Positions 37,860 to 47,012 are shown, counted from the stretch's first letter. The stretch: 64,000 nt of DNA from Flavobacterium subsaxonicum WB 4.1-42 = DSM 21790 (GCF_000422725.1 NZ_AUGP01000029.1:1-64000); one strand, 5' to 3'. Notes: generated by a model not told the origin, from the sequence alone. Numbers and translations: made by a program.

Positions 37860-38753
37860 ATTGCTTATAATTTTAGAGCACTTAGTTGCTCCGGCTGTGT
37901 TAAGATGATCTGTATCATAAAAATCGCTGTTTGTAAACCTCGAATCCTGAAATAGGTTAACATAAACTACATGTTTACCATCGGCAATTTTGTTGCATTG
38001 GTACATTATAGCTTTAATTTTTTCCTGATCTACGTTATGCGCATAGTAGCTTGTAACCGGCATGGTAACCAGTAGTACTTTTATATTTTTAGATTTACAA
38101 CGCGCAATAATATCCTGCAATCTTTGCACATTTTTTTTAAAATCAATAGAGCCGTCTTCGTGCTTTTGGGCTATAATTTTTCCCATGTGCTCATTATTCT
38201 CCCCTTCGCCAATGCCATCCCTCCTGCCCCAGCCAGATGTGTTACAATCAGCCAAAGTTTTGTTGGCGCTGTATTTTTTTAAACTCTCCAGGGTTAAATT
38301 AAACCTTGGCACCAGGGCAAGGCTGTATTTTCGCGGATTAAATATTGATATACCCGGCACATCCAGATCCATTTGCGCAGCATAAAAATATTTTCGCCAT
38401 TGGTCTTCCACGTTATCATCCTGCAGGCTTAAAGTAAAATAGTCTACATTTAAAACTATTGTTTTAAGGTTTTTAAAATCAGCGGTATACTTATTAAATA
38501 AAAGCTCGTCAAAATACAGGCTCTGGCTTATGTTGGATATATTAAATGTTTTTTTGCAAAAATACTCAGGGTTAAGCCCGTAAAAAGAATGAGAGTTGCC
38601 AAACACTAAAACTTTGGCATCATAATTTTTACTTATATTTTGATGTTTAAAAGTATAGTTATTAGGCACGGTCCTGTAAAAAAATTCCAGGCCGGCCCAT
38701 ACTAACAGTATCGGTATCAAATACAGGAATAACCTTTTTAAAAATTTCTTCAT
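37836..38753 (-). CDS. SGNH-like partner of MBOAT acyltransferase
   Basis: A 305-residue protein with an N-terminal membrane anchor (FLYLIPILLVWAGLEFFY) and an extracytoplasmic SGNH/DltD/AlgX-like domain. The nucleophile block is VLVFGNSHSFYG (Ser near 54-56), and the catalytic Asp/His pair is in FYDTDHLNTAGA near the C-terminus. It begins 3 bp after the MBOAT gene. Such pairs O-acylate (often O-acetylate) exported polysaccharide, the MBOAT passing the acyl group across the membrane and the SGNH protein finishing transfer. The acceptor glycan is inferred to be the product of this locus. Confidence 0.82.
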   Translation of the reverse strand: MKKFLKRLFLYLIPILLVWAGLEFFYRTVPNNYTFKHQNISKNYDAKVLVFGNSHSFYGLNPEYFCKKTFNISNISQSLYFDELLFNKYTADFKNLKTIVLNVDYFTLSLQDDNVEDQWRKYFYAAQMDLDVPGISIFNPRKYSLALVPRFNLTLESLKKYSANKTLADCNTSGWGRRDGIGEGENNEHMGKIIAQKHEDGSIDFKKNVQRLQDIIARCKSKNIKVLLVTMPVTSYYAHNVDQEKIKAIMYQCNKIADGKHVVYVNLFQDSRFTNSDFYDTDHLNTAGATKCSKIISNLICTPHP

Positions 38754-38756
38754 AGC

Positions 38757-40184
38757 TTAAAACTGAAAATATATAAACTGCTGCTCTTTACCTATAAAGT
38801 AAAAAATAAGAACTAATAATATATAATAAAGTAGCGCCTTTGCAATTGCAGGCAGTTTAACACACAGGCCATCTAAGGCAAATTCGTGTTTTCTGCCAAT
38901 CCATTCTAAAACTATAAAAAATAGCAGTACTGCTATTAATTTTTTAGGAAAGAACATCGGAACCGAAAACAACGATCCAGAAAATAGTATGCTTATGTAT
39001 TTAAATGCATCATAAATAGTTGCCGCCCTAAAAAAGATCCATGCAAAAACAACCAGCCCAAAAGTAATAAGCATATGGGCACCATCTTTAAAGTTGAGTA
39101 TAGCAACAGTATCTAATTTATTTTTTTTATTGGTACCCCTAAGCAACGACGGTAAAAAATAGCAGGCATGTAAAAAACCCCATGCAATAAATGTAAGGTT
39201 GGCACCATGCCAAAAGCCGCTTAGTAAAAATATTACAAACACGTTTCTAACCTGTTTGGGTACAGCAACCCTTGAGCCCCCCAGTGGTATATAAACATAA
39301 TCTTTAAACCAAGATGATAACGATATATGCCACCTGCGCCAAAACTCGGCAATATCTCTCGAAAAATATGGGTACGAAAAGTTTTTAATTAAACCAATGC
39401 CCAAAAGTTTAGATGTACCCGATGCCATATCTGTATAGCCGGAAAAATCGCCATAGATCTGGAAGGCAAAAAACACGGCCCCCAGCGCAAGGCTGCTGCC
39501 GTTATAATCCTGAGTGTTGTTAAAGGCCATATTGGCATATTGGGCACAATTATCGGCAATAACAAGTTTTTTAAACAGCCCCCAGAGTATCTGGCGCACG
39601 CCGCTTACTGCTAAATTGTAATCAAAACTTCGGGGTGCTCTTATCTGCGGCAGTAAGTGTGTTGCCCTTTCTATAGGGCCTGCCACCAACAACGGAAAAA
39701 AACTTACAAATAATGAATAGTCAACAATATTATTTACCGGCTTTATACGCTCTTTATAAATATCTATTACATAAGACAGGCCATGAAAGGTATAAAAAGA
39801 AATGCCCACCGGCAGGATTATATTTAGGGTCCAGCCCGATAGCTTATAGCCAAAAACAGAAAAAACATCTGAAAATGATGCTACAAAAAAATTAAAATAT
39901 TTAAAGAAACCCAGAAACCCAAGATTAACTAAAATGCTTATCCACAGCCATATTTTTTTTTGGCTTGCCCCGGTTGCATTATGTATTTTTTTACCTGTGT
40001 AATAGTCTAATAAGGTAGAGAACATTAGCAAAAACATAAACCGCCAGTTCCAACAGGCATAAAAATAATAGCTGGAAATTAGCAAAAATGCATTTTGCAG
40101 GCTTAGTTTTTTATTAAACACAAACCAGTATCCAATAAATACTATCGGAAAAAAAATGGCAAAATCAAGCGAATTGAACAGCAT
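38757..40184 (-). CDS. MBOAT family O-acyltransferase (AlgI/DltB type)
   Basis: A 475-residue polytopic membrane protein. Family blocks are complete: LVAGPIERATHLLPQI, FAFQIYGDFSGYTDMASGTSKLLG, the FWRRWHISLSSWFKDYVYIPLGGS block, and FLLSGFWHGANLTFIAWG with the invariant His of the MBOAT active site. It moves acyl groups onto an extracytoplasmic acceptor. It is 43 bp downstream of the flippase gene on the same strand, and the SGNH partner follows after 3 bp. Confidence 0.95.
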   Translation of the reverse strand: MLFNSLDFAIFFPIVFIGYWFVFNKKLSLQNAFLLISSYYFYACWNWRFMFLLMFSTLLDYYTGKKIHNATGASQKKIWLWISILVNLGFLGFFKYFNFFVASFSDVFSVFGYKLSGWTLNIILPVGISFYTFHGLSYVIDIYKERIKPVNNIVDYSLFVSFFPLLVAGPIERATHLLPQIRAPRSFDYNLAVSGVRQILWGLFKKLVIADNCAQYANMAFNNTQDYNGSSLALGAVFFAFQIYGDFSGYTDMASGTSKLLGIGLIKNFSYPYFSRDIAEFWRRWHISLSSWFKDYVYIPLGGSRVAVPKQVRNVFVIFLLSGFWHGANLTFIAWGFLHACYFLPSLLRGTNKKNKLDTVAILNFKDGAHMLITFGLVVFAWIFFRAATIYDAFKYISILFSGSLFSVPMFFPKKLIAVLLFFIVLEWIGRKHEFALDGLCVKLPAIAKALLYYILLVLIFYFIGKEQQFIYFQF

Positions 40185-40227
40185 TAAAATAGTATTTTGT
40201 AAATATAAAAGCCTTTATTTAGATGCG

Positions 40228-41499
40228 CTAAATTAACTTTTTCCTAAAATAAAATGCCAGCACCAAAAAGTAAAAAAAGTACGTAATGGCGTGTGCCATA
40301 ACAGCACCTTCGGCGCCAAAATAATCTACCAGAAAATAGCTGGAAATATAAAGCAGTGCAAAAGAAAATACCTCGGTAAAAATAAACGCTTTGGTCATTT
40401 TTTTAGCAAAAAACTCGTAGCCCAAAATTAACGAACATACCTTAAAAAAGTCGCCGCAAAGCTGCCATACAAAAAGGTTTTCCATAGGCAGAAAATTTTT
40501 AGCAAACAGCACCCTGATTATAAACTCGCGCAATACGTACACCAACAGCAAACCCGCTCCAAACACAGGCAGTATAAGCTTATAATAGCTTTTAAATACG
40601 GCTTTGGTTTCGGCATTGGTATGGGCCTTACTTAGCTTTGGCAAAAAATATACGGTAAGCATAGTGGTGGCAAACATAAGGTAAAAATTGGCTATGCGGC
40701 CCACGGCATCCCAGTAGCCGGCCTCGTTGGCGCTGTAGCCGCCCGTAATCATATTACGTATGGCAATGTATATAACAGGGCCCAAAACCGCCGTTACAAG
40801 GCTCATAAAGCTGTACGACAGCAGTCCGTTAAAAATGGTTTTATCAAAATATTTTTTCCTGAGAAAAGTAAACCCCGGAAACAACCGCTGCATGTGGTAC
40901 GCCGAAAAAAAGAACAGTATAGACGGGTAAACCGTAAGCCCCAGCAATGCGCCCGACAGCCCCATTTGCCATATTAGCAGCGCGGTAGAAAGTACGCCTA
41001 CTATATTGCCATATATATTTAAATAAATAACCTGCTTATAATTGCCCAGGCCGTTAAGCACCGCCAAAAAAATTAAGTTACCGGTGTACATGGGCAGCGT
41101 TATACCAAGTACCCTAAACACCCAGGCATACTGTGTGCTACCCAGTATGTAGGCGCTCCAGTACGTTGCGGGTAGTATAAAAATTAGCATTAGCACGGCT
41201 ATTGCTATAAAAATGCTTAAAAAAGTAGTGGCTAAAATTCGGTTAAGCTGCTCTTTGGCAGTGCTGTTTTCGGCCGTATATTTTATAATGCCGTTTTGCA
41301 TGCCAAAGGTACTAAAAGCATCTACAGATGTTAGCAGGTTGCGCAGGTTACCGGTTACGGCCATACCGCTGGGGCCAATAAAAAGAGCTATCATTTTAGA
41401 ACCCAAAAGGCCACCCGCAACGCGCACCAGCAAGCTTAACGAATTAAGCGATGACAGGCGGAACAACGGACTTTTAAGTATATTTTTTATGAAACCCAA
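40228..41499 (-). CDS. O-antigen/polysaccharide flippase, Wzx/MOP superfamily
   Basis: A 423-residue polytopic protein with the typical start LFRLSSLNSLSLLVRVAGGLLGSKMIALFIGPSGMAVTGNLRN. There are about twelve to fourteen helices. It should flip lipid-linked oligosaccharide repeat units across the inner membrane. No ATG is available at the right position; the start is TTG 41499 (MGFIKNILKSP), 24 bp after the previous gene. Its presence indicates Wzx/Wzy-type assembly, although no Wzy polymerase or chain-length regulator is identifiable in the window. Confidence 0.88.
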   Translation of the reverse strand: MGFIKNILKSPLFRLSSLNSLSLLVRVAGGLLGSKMIALFIGPSGMAVTGNLRNLLTSVDAFSTFGMQNGIIKYTAENSTAKEQLNRILATTFLSIFIAIAVLMLIFILPATYWSAYILGSTQYAWVFRVLGITLPMYTGNLIFLAVLNGLGNYKQVIYLNIYGNIVGVLSTALLIWQMGLSGALLGLTVYPSILFFFSAYHMQRLFPGFTFLRKKYFDKTIFNGLLSYSFMSLVTAVLGPVIYIAIRNMITGGYSANEAGYWDAVGRIANFYLMFATTMLTVYFLPKLSKAHTNAETKAVFKSYYKLILPVFGAGLLLVYVLREFIIRVLFAKNFLPMENLFVWQLCGDFFKVCSLILGYEFFAKKMTKAFIFTEVFSFALLYISSYFLVDYFGAEGAVMAHAITYFFYFLVLAFYFRKKLI

Positions 41500-41523
41500 G
41501 CGTAACTGTTTTGAATGCCAAAT

Positions 41524-42495
41524 TTAGATAAAAACATTATCTAATAACGTATGATTAACGGTTTGCACATCATAAAAATCCTGAAACATTGTGCGGGCAC
41601 CAAAACCTTCTTTCCAAAATGCCAGGCCGGTATTGAGTTTCCTGCCCTGCTGCTCGTTCGAATTTCCAAAATCAAAATATTTTTTACCTGCATACTGCTG
41701 TGTTACAATATGGTGGTATAAAAAATCGAGGCTGCCGTTCTCGCCCTTATCCTCTCCCCCGGCAATATATTGGGCGTGGGCAAGGGTGTCGCTTTCAAAA
41801 ATAACGGTGCCTGCGGCAATATGGTTATCCTGCCAAACGGTAAACAGTTTAACATTATCAGGAAACAACGTTGCCAGCTTTGTAATCTCCTCTGCCGAAT
41901 GCACCGGCTTTGTACCGTGCCTGCTTTGTAAAACAGGCTCTAAAACTTCTTTCCAAAACTCGGCAAAATCATAAGATCGTTGTACGGTAAAGCCGTTGGC
42001 AATGCCTTTTTTAACGCCTTCCATTCGGTTAGCTGCTACTTTTAAGGCTGCCGAATTGTCTCTAACGGCAATGGCATCGCGCCTTGTAAGCACGGCATTG
42101 GTTAAAAACAGGGCATAATCAATTTCCTGGGAGGGCTGCTTGTGGTAAATAGCCGGTATACTTTTTATATGAAGCGTAGTTACCCCCACCTCATGTAAAT
42201 GCTGCAAAACCGATTTAAAAACCTGTAAAGCAGCAGCAAGTTTTATTTTATTGCTAAAGATGAGTCCGCCATAGGTAAGCCCCTGGTGCGAATACACCGT
42301 ATCATCAACCTTGTTGGCCGGTAATAGGGCTACAAGCTTTGGCCCATCAAACACCATAAGCGAGCAGTCTGTAAAGCGGTCGCTGTGGTATTCCATAAAA
42401 TCACGGTTAAACAAAAAGGTACCGTTTTTAGACTGGGCAACAAAAGTATTCCATTGTTTAAAGTAAGATGCTGTATAGTGTAAAACAGTGTACAT
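41524..42495 (-). CDS. FemAB/GNAT-like acyltransferase
   Basis: A 323-residue soluble protein related by eye to the GNAT/FemAB-like group found in glycan clusters. HYTASYFKQWNTFVAQSKNGTFLFNRDFMEYH is at the N-terminus, with a central helix pair (NRMEGVKKGIANGFTVQRS, EFWKEVLEPVLQSRHG). The acyl-CoA/acyl-tRNA-type beta-alpha block is VWQDNHIAAGTVIFE ... AQYIAGGEDKGENGSLDFLYHHI. It probably acylates or aminoacylates a sugar. The ATG overlaps the stop of the upstream sulfatase-like gene (TAATG), so it is part of the same operon as the tandem alkaline-phosphatase-superfamily genes. Confidence 0.78.
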   Translation of the reverse strand: MYTVLHYTASYFKQWNTFVAQSKNGTFLFNRDFMEYHSDRFTDCSLMVFDGPKLVALLPANKVDDTVYSHQGLTYGGLIFSNKIKLAAALQVFKSVLQHLHEVGVTTLHIKSIPAIYHKQPSQEIDYALFLTNAVLTRRDAIAVRDNSAALKVAANRMEGVKKGIANGFTVQRSYDFAEFWKEVLEPVLQSRHGTKPVHSAEEITKLATLFPDNVKLFTVWQDNHIAAGTVIFESDTLAHAQYIAGGEDKGENGSLDFLYHHIVTQQYAGKKYFDFGNSNEQQGRKLNTGLAFWKEGFGARTMFQDFYDVQTVNHTLLDNVFI

Positions 42496-43967
42496 TATTG
42501 TTTTCTTTGCAAAACCACATTACCATCATTATCTATAAGCCTGTGTAAACCCTGAGGGTCTGACATGTTTATGTAACTGCCGTTTTCCTGTAAATTATCA
42601 AGGTATTTTTTATCTTTTGCTAAGAAAGCAAATACTGTCCTGAATAAATTTACCGACGATTTTAACCCGCCATCATATTCTGTAAAGGCAGGGTTGTTCC
42701 ATTTAATGGCCAGCCCGGCACCAAATACGGCGCGTACCAGCGTAGGGTTATTTATTTTTTTTGTGCTTTGCCCGGTATATTCCAAACCAACAAACCCACC
42801 ATGATCTGCACCTATTATAATAAGCGCATTAGGGTCTTTGCTTTCTATAAGCTTAATGGTTTTGGTTAGCCAGATGTTAGCACTTTTAAGCTTATCAAAA
42901 TAAAAATCTTTTTCGCCCTGCACACCTTCAGAATATACCTTAAGGCCATGAATGTGCCCCGGTGCCATTTTTTCGATAAAATAAAAATTACCAGATTCTG
43001 ATGGTTTTATAACTTTAGCCAGGGCCGCATCTATATCTTTTACGTCTTCCCAGCCATCTTTTATGTATGGAAGGCTGGCATAATCTATATTACAATAATC
43101 GTATGCCAGGTTGGGCCTGTTAATAAGCAGGTAGGGCTTTTCGGTTAAAAAATGGGTTTTATAATTGTTGTGTTTTAGCACCTGTAAAACTGCATTATTA
43201 CCCACAATTATATCGCGTGCGCCATATACATTAACGTCTCTTTCTATGTAATGCTGTTTCATGCTAAACATAGACGAGTTAGACAACAGCGTAGAAAAAT
43301 AGTTAGACCTAAAATTATCGTAAAGCGTAAAACCACTTTGCTTTAAAAAACCTTGAAAAACCGAATTGTCAAAATTATGGTTGCTATCGCTAAGGTTTTT
43401 AAAGCTTGCATAACCATCGGGCTGTATGTAATAAATATTAGGGCGCTCTTTAAACACCGCATTAGTTATGTTATCGGGCTGTTGTTTCCATGCTGACGAT
43501 GATCGTACAGCCGCGTTAACCACCTGTGCGATAGGCATAAGGTTAAAAACCGACATAAAAAATAGCAGCAGTATAAACAGCTTGTAATATTTTTTTAACC
43601 AAAACGATGCTGCAATTGCCAAAACGGCTATTGCCAAAAAAGCCGGCTTTTTATAGGAGCCTACAAAACTTAGCTGAAGTAAAAAAAAGCCCATAAAAAG
43701 CGCAATACCTACAAAAAGAAACTGCCTTTTGTAGTTATGCAATTTAAAAACACCCAATATTTTAAAACCGGCATACAGCACTACTACGGGCAGCAACATA
43801 TAATATGCTACAAAAAATGCCAGCTGTTGCCACGAATTTGCCAGGCTAAAGTTTTTAGAATAGTAATACAGTATCATGTAAAAACCTATGCTAATACCCG
43901 CCAGTACAGGCACATCTTTAGGCGAGTCTATAAACTTAAATATTTTATTTTTAAATTTTTCCAGCAT
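42495..43967 (-). CDS. Membrane sulfatase-like/phosphotransferase (alkaline phosphatase superfamily), copy B
   Basis: A 490-residue protein: about five N-terminal helices (20-150), then an extracytoplasmic AlkP-superfamily domain. The metal-site Asp is D184 in YIQPDGY, the likely nucleophile T226 in RSNYFSTLLSNSS, a conserved H338 in APGHIHG, and D388-H389 in IIGADHGGF. The layout is that of LtaS/EptA-like phospho-transferases or membrane sulfatases. It is collinear with the adjacent upstream copy (identical length and residue numbers), one base downstream of it, and overlaps the FemAB-like gene. I infer transfer or removal of a charged group on the surface glycan. Which reaction cannot be told. 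Confidence 0.85.
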   Translation of the reverse strand: MLEKFKNKIFKFIDSPKDVPVLAGISIGFYMILYYYSKNFSLANSWQQLAFFVAYYMLLPVVVLYAGFKILGVFKLHNYKRQFLFVGIALFMGFFLLQLSFVGSYKKPAFLAIAVLAIAASFWLKKYYKLFILLLFFMSVFNLMPIAQVVNAAVRSSSAWKQQPDNITNAVFKERPNIYYIQPDGYASFKNLSDSNHNFDNSVFQGFLKQSGFTLYDNFRSNYFSTLLSNSSMFSMKQHYIERDVNVYGARDIIVGNNAVLQVLKHNNYKTHFLTEKPYLLINRPNLAYDYCNIDYASLPYIKDGWEDVKDIDAALAKVIKPSESGNFYFIEKMAPGHIHGLKVYSEGVQGEKDFYFDKLKSANIWLTKTIKLIESKDPNALIIIGADHGGFVGLEYTGQSTKKINNPTLVRAVFGAGLAIKWNNPAFTEYDGGLKSSVNLFRTVFAFLAKDKKYLDNLQENGSYINMSDPQGLHRLIDNDGNVVLQRKQ

Positions 43968-43968
43968 T

Positions 43969-45441
43969 TTATTTTACGGCTTCTATTACAGGCTGCCCTG
44001 CATTATTAATGTATTTGTATACACCCGATGGCCTTAGCGTACGCATGTAGCTGTTGTTTTGCTGATAATTTTTAAGATAATCTTTATCTTCCGAAAGCAC
44101 AGCAAACACCGTCCTAAACAGGTTTACCGATGTTTTTAAATCGGCATCATAGTCGTTATAAGCGGGGTTGTTCCATTTAATGGCCAGCAGGGCACCATAC
44201 ATCGATTTGTTGAGTTTGGTATCGGTTATAAGATTTTCTGTTTTGCCCATATACTCAAAACCGGCAAAACCACCATGATCGGCACCAACAATTACAATAG
44301 CATTGGGATCGGCTTTTGTAATAAGGCTAAGTATTTCTTTAAGCCAGATGTTGGCCTCTTTAATACGCTCAAGATAAGCAGCGCGTTCGCCATCAATACC
44401 TAATGATGGCGCATTGTTATTAATATGCCCGGGTGTCATTTTTTCGATAAAGTAAAAATTACCCGTTTTTTTATTTTTGTTTATTTGCAATCTAAGGTCG
44501 GCGGTAACATCGCGTTGCGACGACCAGCCATCCTGAAAATACGGCAACTCGTTATAATCAAAATTACAAAAATCGTAACCCATTTTTGGCCTGTTGATTA
44601 TAAGGTAAGGCCGCTCTGTAATAAAGCTAGTTGTGTAGCCATTGCTTTTAAGCCCCCTAAGCACTGGGTTGTTGCCAATAATAACGTTCCTGGCGTTGTA
44701 CGGGTCCATATCTTCCTGCGCATAATGGTGCTGCATGGCAAACATAGACGAGTTAGACAACAGCGTAGTGTGGTAATTAGACCTAAAACCGTCATAAACC
44801 TTAAAACCCGATTGCTTAAGGTAACCATCAAAATCAGAATTGTCAAACTTGTAATTATCGCCCTTTAAATTCTCTGCATTGGTGTAGCCATCCGGCTGAA
44901 TGTAATAAATATTGGGCTTTTGCTTAAATACCGCTTTGTCTATAGTATCGGGTAGTTTTTGCCATTCGGCAGAAGCTGTCTCGGTACTTACAATAATACC
45001 CGTAACTGCATACAAATTAAACAACGATAAAAATAATAGCAGTATAACAAACAATTTATAGTACTGTTTAAACCAGAAAGATACAATGGCACTTAAGCCA
45101 ATTATACCCGCAAGCGCCACTTTTTTAGATAGCGGCACATGCACGATCTCTATAATATAATAGCTTAAAAAAGCTATCATACCTACAAACAAAATATTTT
45201 TTTGATAGGCTTTAAACGGAGTAAACCCCACAATTTTGTAGGCTGCAAATAACACCACCGCCGGCAATATAGCATAGTAGCCTGCCAGATAAAGCAATTG
45301 CTGCCAGGAGTTAGCCAGGCTGTAATTTTGGGCATAATAAAATAATACCATATAAACCCCAACACTAAAACCGGCAAGCAGCGGTACATCTTTAGGTGCG
45401 TTTATAAAACCCAATATTTTTTGCCTTTGCTTTTCTATCAT
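43969..45441 (-). CDS. Membrane sulfatase-like/phosphotransferase (alkaline phosphatase superfamily), copy A
   Basis: Also 490 residues, gap-free collinear with copy B. Five N-terminal helices precede D184 in YIQPDGY, T226 in RSNYHTTLLSNSS, H339 in TPGHINN and D388-H389 in VGADHGGF. Almost identical segments shared with copy B include FSLANSWQQL/YSLANSWQQL and SLFRTVFA-like C-terminal blocks. Both copies keep all putative catalytic residues, so both are likely active, perhaps on different positions or acceptors. It starts 4 bp after the stop of the kinase-like/methyltransferase fusion gene at 45446-46828. Confidence 0.85.
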   Translation of the reverse strand: MIEKQRQKILGFINAPKDVPLLAGFSVGVYMVLFYYAQNYSLANSWQQLLYLAGYYAILPAVVLFAAYKIVGFTPFKAYQKNILFVGMIAFLSYYIIEIVHVPLSKKVALAGIIGLSAIVSFWFKQYYKLFVILLLFLSLFNLYAVTGIIVSTETASAEWQKLPDTIDKAVFKQKPNIYYIQPDGYTNAENLKGDNYKFDNSDFDGYLKQSGFKVYDGFRSNYHTTLLSNSSMFAMQHHYAQEDMDPYNARNVIIGNNPVLRGLKSNGYTTSFITERPYLIINRPKMGYDFCNFDYNELPYFQDGWSSQRDVTADLRLQINKNKKTGNFYFIEKMTPGHINNNAPSLGIDGERAAYLERIKEANIWLKEILSLITKADPNAIVIVGADHGGFAGFEYMGKTENLITDTKLNKSMYGALLAIKWNNPAYNDYDADLKTSVNLFRTVFAVLSEDKDYLKNYQQNNSYMRTLRPSGVYKYINNAGQPVIEAVK

Positions 45442-45445
45442 GTGG

Positions 45446-46828
45446 TTACTTTCGTTTTAGTAAGTATAGCGTTCTGTGGGTATTGGGTATTTGTTGTTTT
45501 TCTATTACGGTATAAAATTGGGCGTAATCTTTTTCAAAATTATCGCGGTTGTAGTAGTCAAAATATTCGGCAAACTCGCGCTTGCTTTTTAGCAGGAAAC
45601 TAACCCACGAGTCTTCCCTGTCCGGAAACTCGATAATAAGGTATGGCGTTAGGGAGGCAAACATTTGCGCCGACATAGCAAACGGCACATTACCCGATAA
45701 CGAGATATGATGAATTAGCGCCAGCGCAAGGGCAACATCGTATTTATTATTGGCAATACGCTCCTGCAAGGGTGCGCGCTCTTTATTATTAAAGCCAATG
45801 CCGGGTGCCGGGTTAAGCAAATCGCTAACCAGGGGCAGCAGGTTGTGCTCTTTATTTTTAAGCACCTGCTGGTAGTTGTAATCTACGGCGTTAGGGTCTA
45901 TATCGGTAACTAAAATCTCTTTGGCATCATCTTTTAAAACACGCGAAAAAGTACCATCGTTACCCCCAAGGTCTACTACCTTTTGTCCACCTATAGACTG
46001 GTACCATTTTTTAACCAGCTGCTTTTTATGTTCAAAAGCCTCGGCATCATAATTAGTAATGGCGTAGTAGTCCTTCCACTCGGTTTTTTCGTTAAGGGTA
46101 AGGTCTTTTATATAATTGTAAAGCGAGTCGATAATTTTTAGCTGGCTCGCCTTAGGTATGTTTACTTTCTTTTCGGTACCGCCTTCGTCGCTGCTGTATT
46201 TGGCATCGTACTTGGCCGTTAAAAAAATATTGGTGTATACCGTAGCATTAAAACGCGCAGTAAACGGCAACAGTTTGGCCACCTTTTGCAAAGGCATACC
46301 ATCTATATGTTGCTGCAGGGTTTTAAGCATGTCGTTACCATAATATTTGGCAAGCAGTAACGGCCCAAAAAAGTGCATTAAAAACTGTTTGTAAGCCCTC
46401 CAGGGTTCGCCTTCGGTATATACATCAAAAGACAGCGTATCTACAAAAACCGGCGCACCATTGTTAAAGGTAATATTAAAGGCCGTGGCATCTTTTAGGG
46501 TATAACCGTTTTGCAGGCAGTACTTTTGCAGTTTAAGCGTGTGCAGTGCCGCATGCTTGTATTGTGTAAAGCTCCACTCGTACGGGTACGAAAAAAACGG
46601 GATATTTTCCGGCTGTATAAGCACATGGCTGGCATCGGCTGCTACTTCGGTGTGCTTTACCAGCAGTCCGCTGTCAAACAGCTTTTTATAAAAGCCACTA
46701 TTGGTTAACGACTGGTACTGGTTAAAATAAACGGGATTAATGTTTCTAAAAACTACCCCATCTTTAACTAAAATATAGCCCGATGGGTCGCGAAAAGAAG
46801 ATGCGTGCCTATTTGTTGTCTCCGTCAT
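45446..46828 (-). CDS. Fusion of kinase-like N-domain and SAM methyltransferase (NoeA-like)
   Basis: A 460-residue protein. The N-terminal half has the family signature SSFRDPSGYILVKDGVVFRNINPVY and a kinase-like active-site layout (LKDATAFNITF at 111-121, GAPVFVDTLSF at 124-134). This recalls the DxxxxN and DxD-type motifs of small-molecule/LPS kinases. The C-terminal half is a class I methyltransferase with motif I VVDLGGNDG at 284-292 and ILVTDIDPNAV for motif II. Proteins of this build are often named nodulation protein NoeA-like. It overlaps the upstream 67-residue DPGTG gene by 20 bp and is followed 4 bp later by the sulfatase-like pair. Confidence 0.8.
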   Translation of the reverse strand: MTETTNRHASSFRDPSGYILVKDGVVFRNINPVYFNQYQSLTNSGFYKKLFDSGLLVKHTEVAADASHVLIQPENIPFFSYPYEWSFTQYKHAALHTLKLQKYCLQNGYTLKDATAFNITFNNGAPVFVDTLSFDVYTEGEPWRAYKQFLMHFFGPLLLAKYYGNDMLKTLQQHIDGMPLQKVAKLLPFTARFNATVYTNIFLTAKYDAKYSSDEGGTEKKVNIPKASQLKIIDSLYNYIKDLTLNEKTEWKDYYAITNYDAEAFEHKKQLVKKWYQSIGGQKVVDLGGNDGTFSRVLKDDAKEILVTDIDPNAVDYNYQQVLKNKEHNLLPLVSDLLNPAPGIGFNNKERAPLQERIANNKYDVALALALIHHISLSGNVPFAMSAQMFASLTPYLIIEFPDREDSWVSFLLKSKREFAEYFDYYNRDNFEKDYAQFYTVIEKQQIPNTHRTLYLLKRK

Positions 46829-47012
46829 TGGTTTTATTATCTTCTATATCTATATTGCCCATTAAGTCCTGCTCTTCTTTTTTACCAAAAAGAGATTTTA
46901 CTTTAATCGAAATTCTTTTGTAAAATAAAGCTACCGATGCAGCCCCTGCTACCACTAACTGAACGATTAGTGCACCGGTACCCGGATCGAAATATAAAAA
47001 CGGAAGTTTCAT
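46809..47012 (-). CDS. DPGTG membrane microprotein
   Basis: A 67-residue protein: MKLPFLYFDPGTGALIVQ, then one helix (QLVVAGAASVALFYKR, about 18-33), then a charged cytoplasmic tail ending in NKTNDGDNK. The YFDPGTG start directly before a membrane helix belongs to a widespread but uncharacterised microprotein family often found next to NoeA-like methyltransferases and sulfatase-like enzymes. That is from memory, not a search. It is the first gene of the - strand run, overlapping the fusion gene by 20 bp. It may be an anchor or assembly partner for the fusion protein. Confidence 0.75.
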   Translation of the reverse strand: MKLPFLYFDPGTGALIVQLVVAGAASVALFYKRISIKVKSLFGKKEEQDLMGNIDIEDNKTNDGDNK

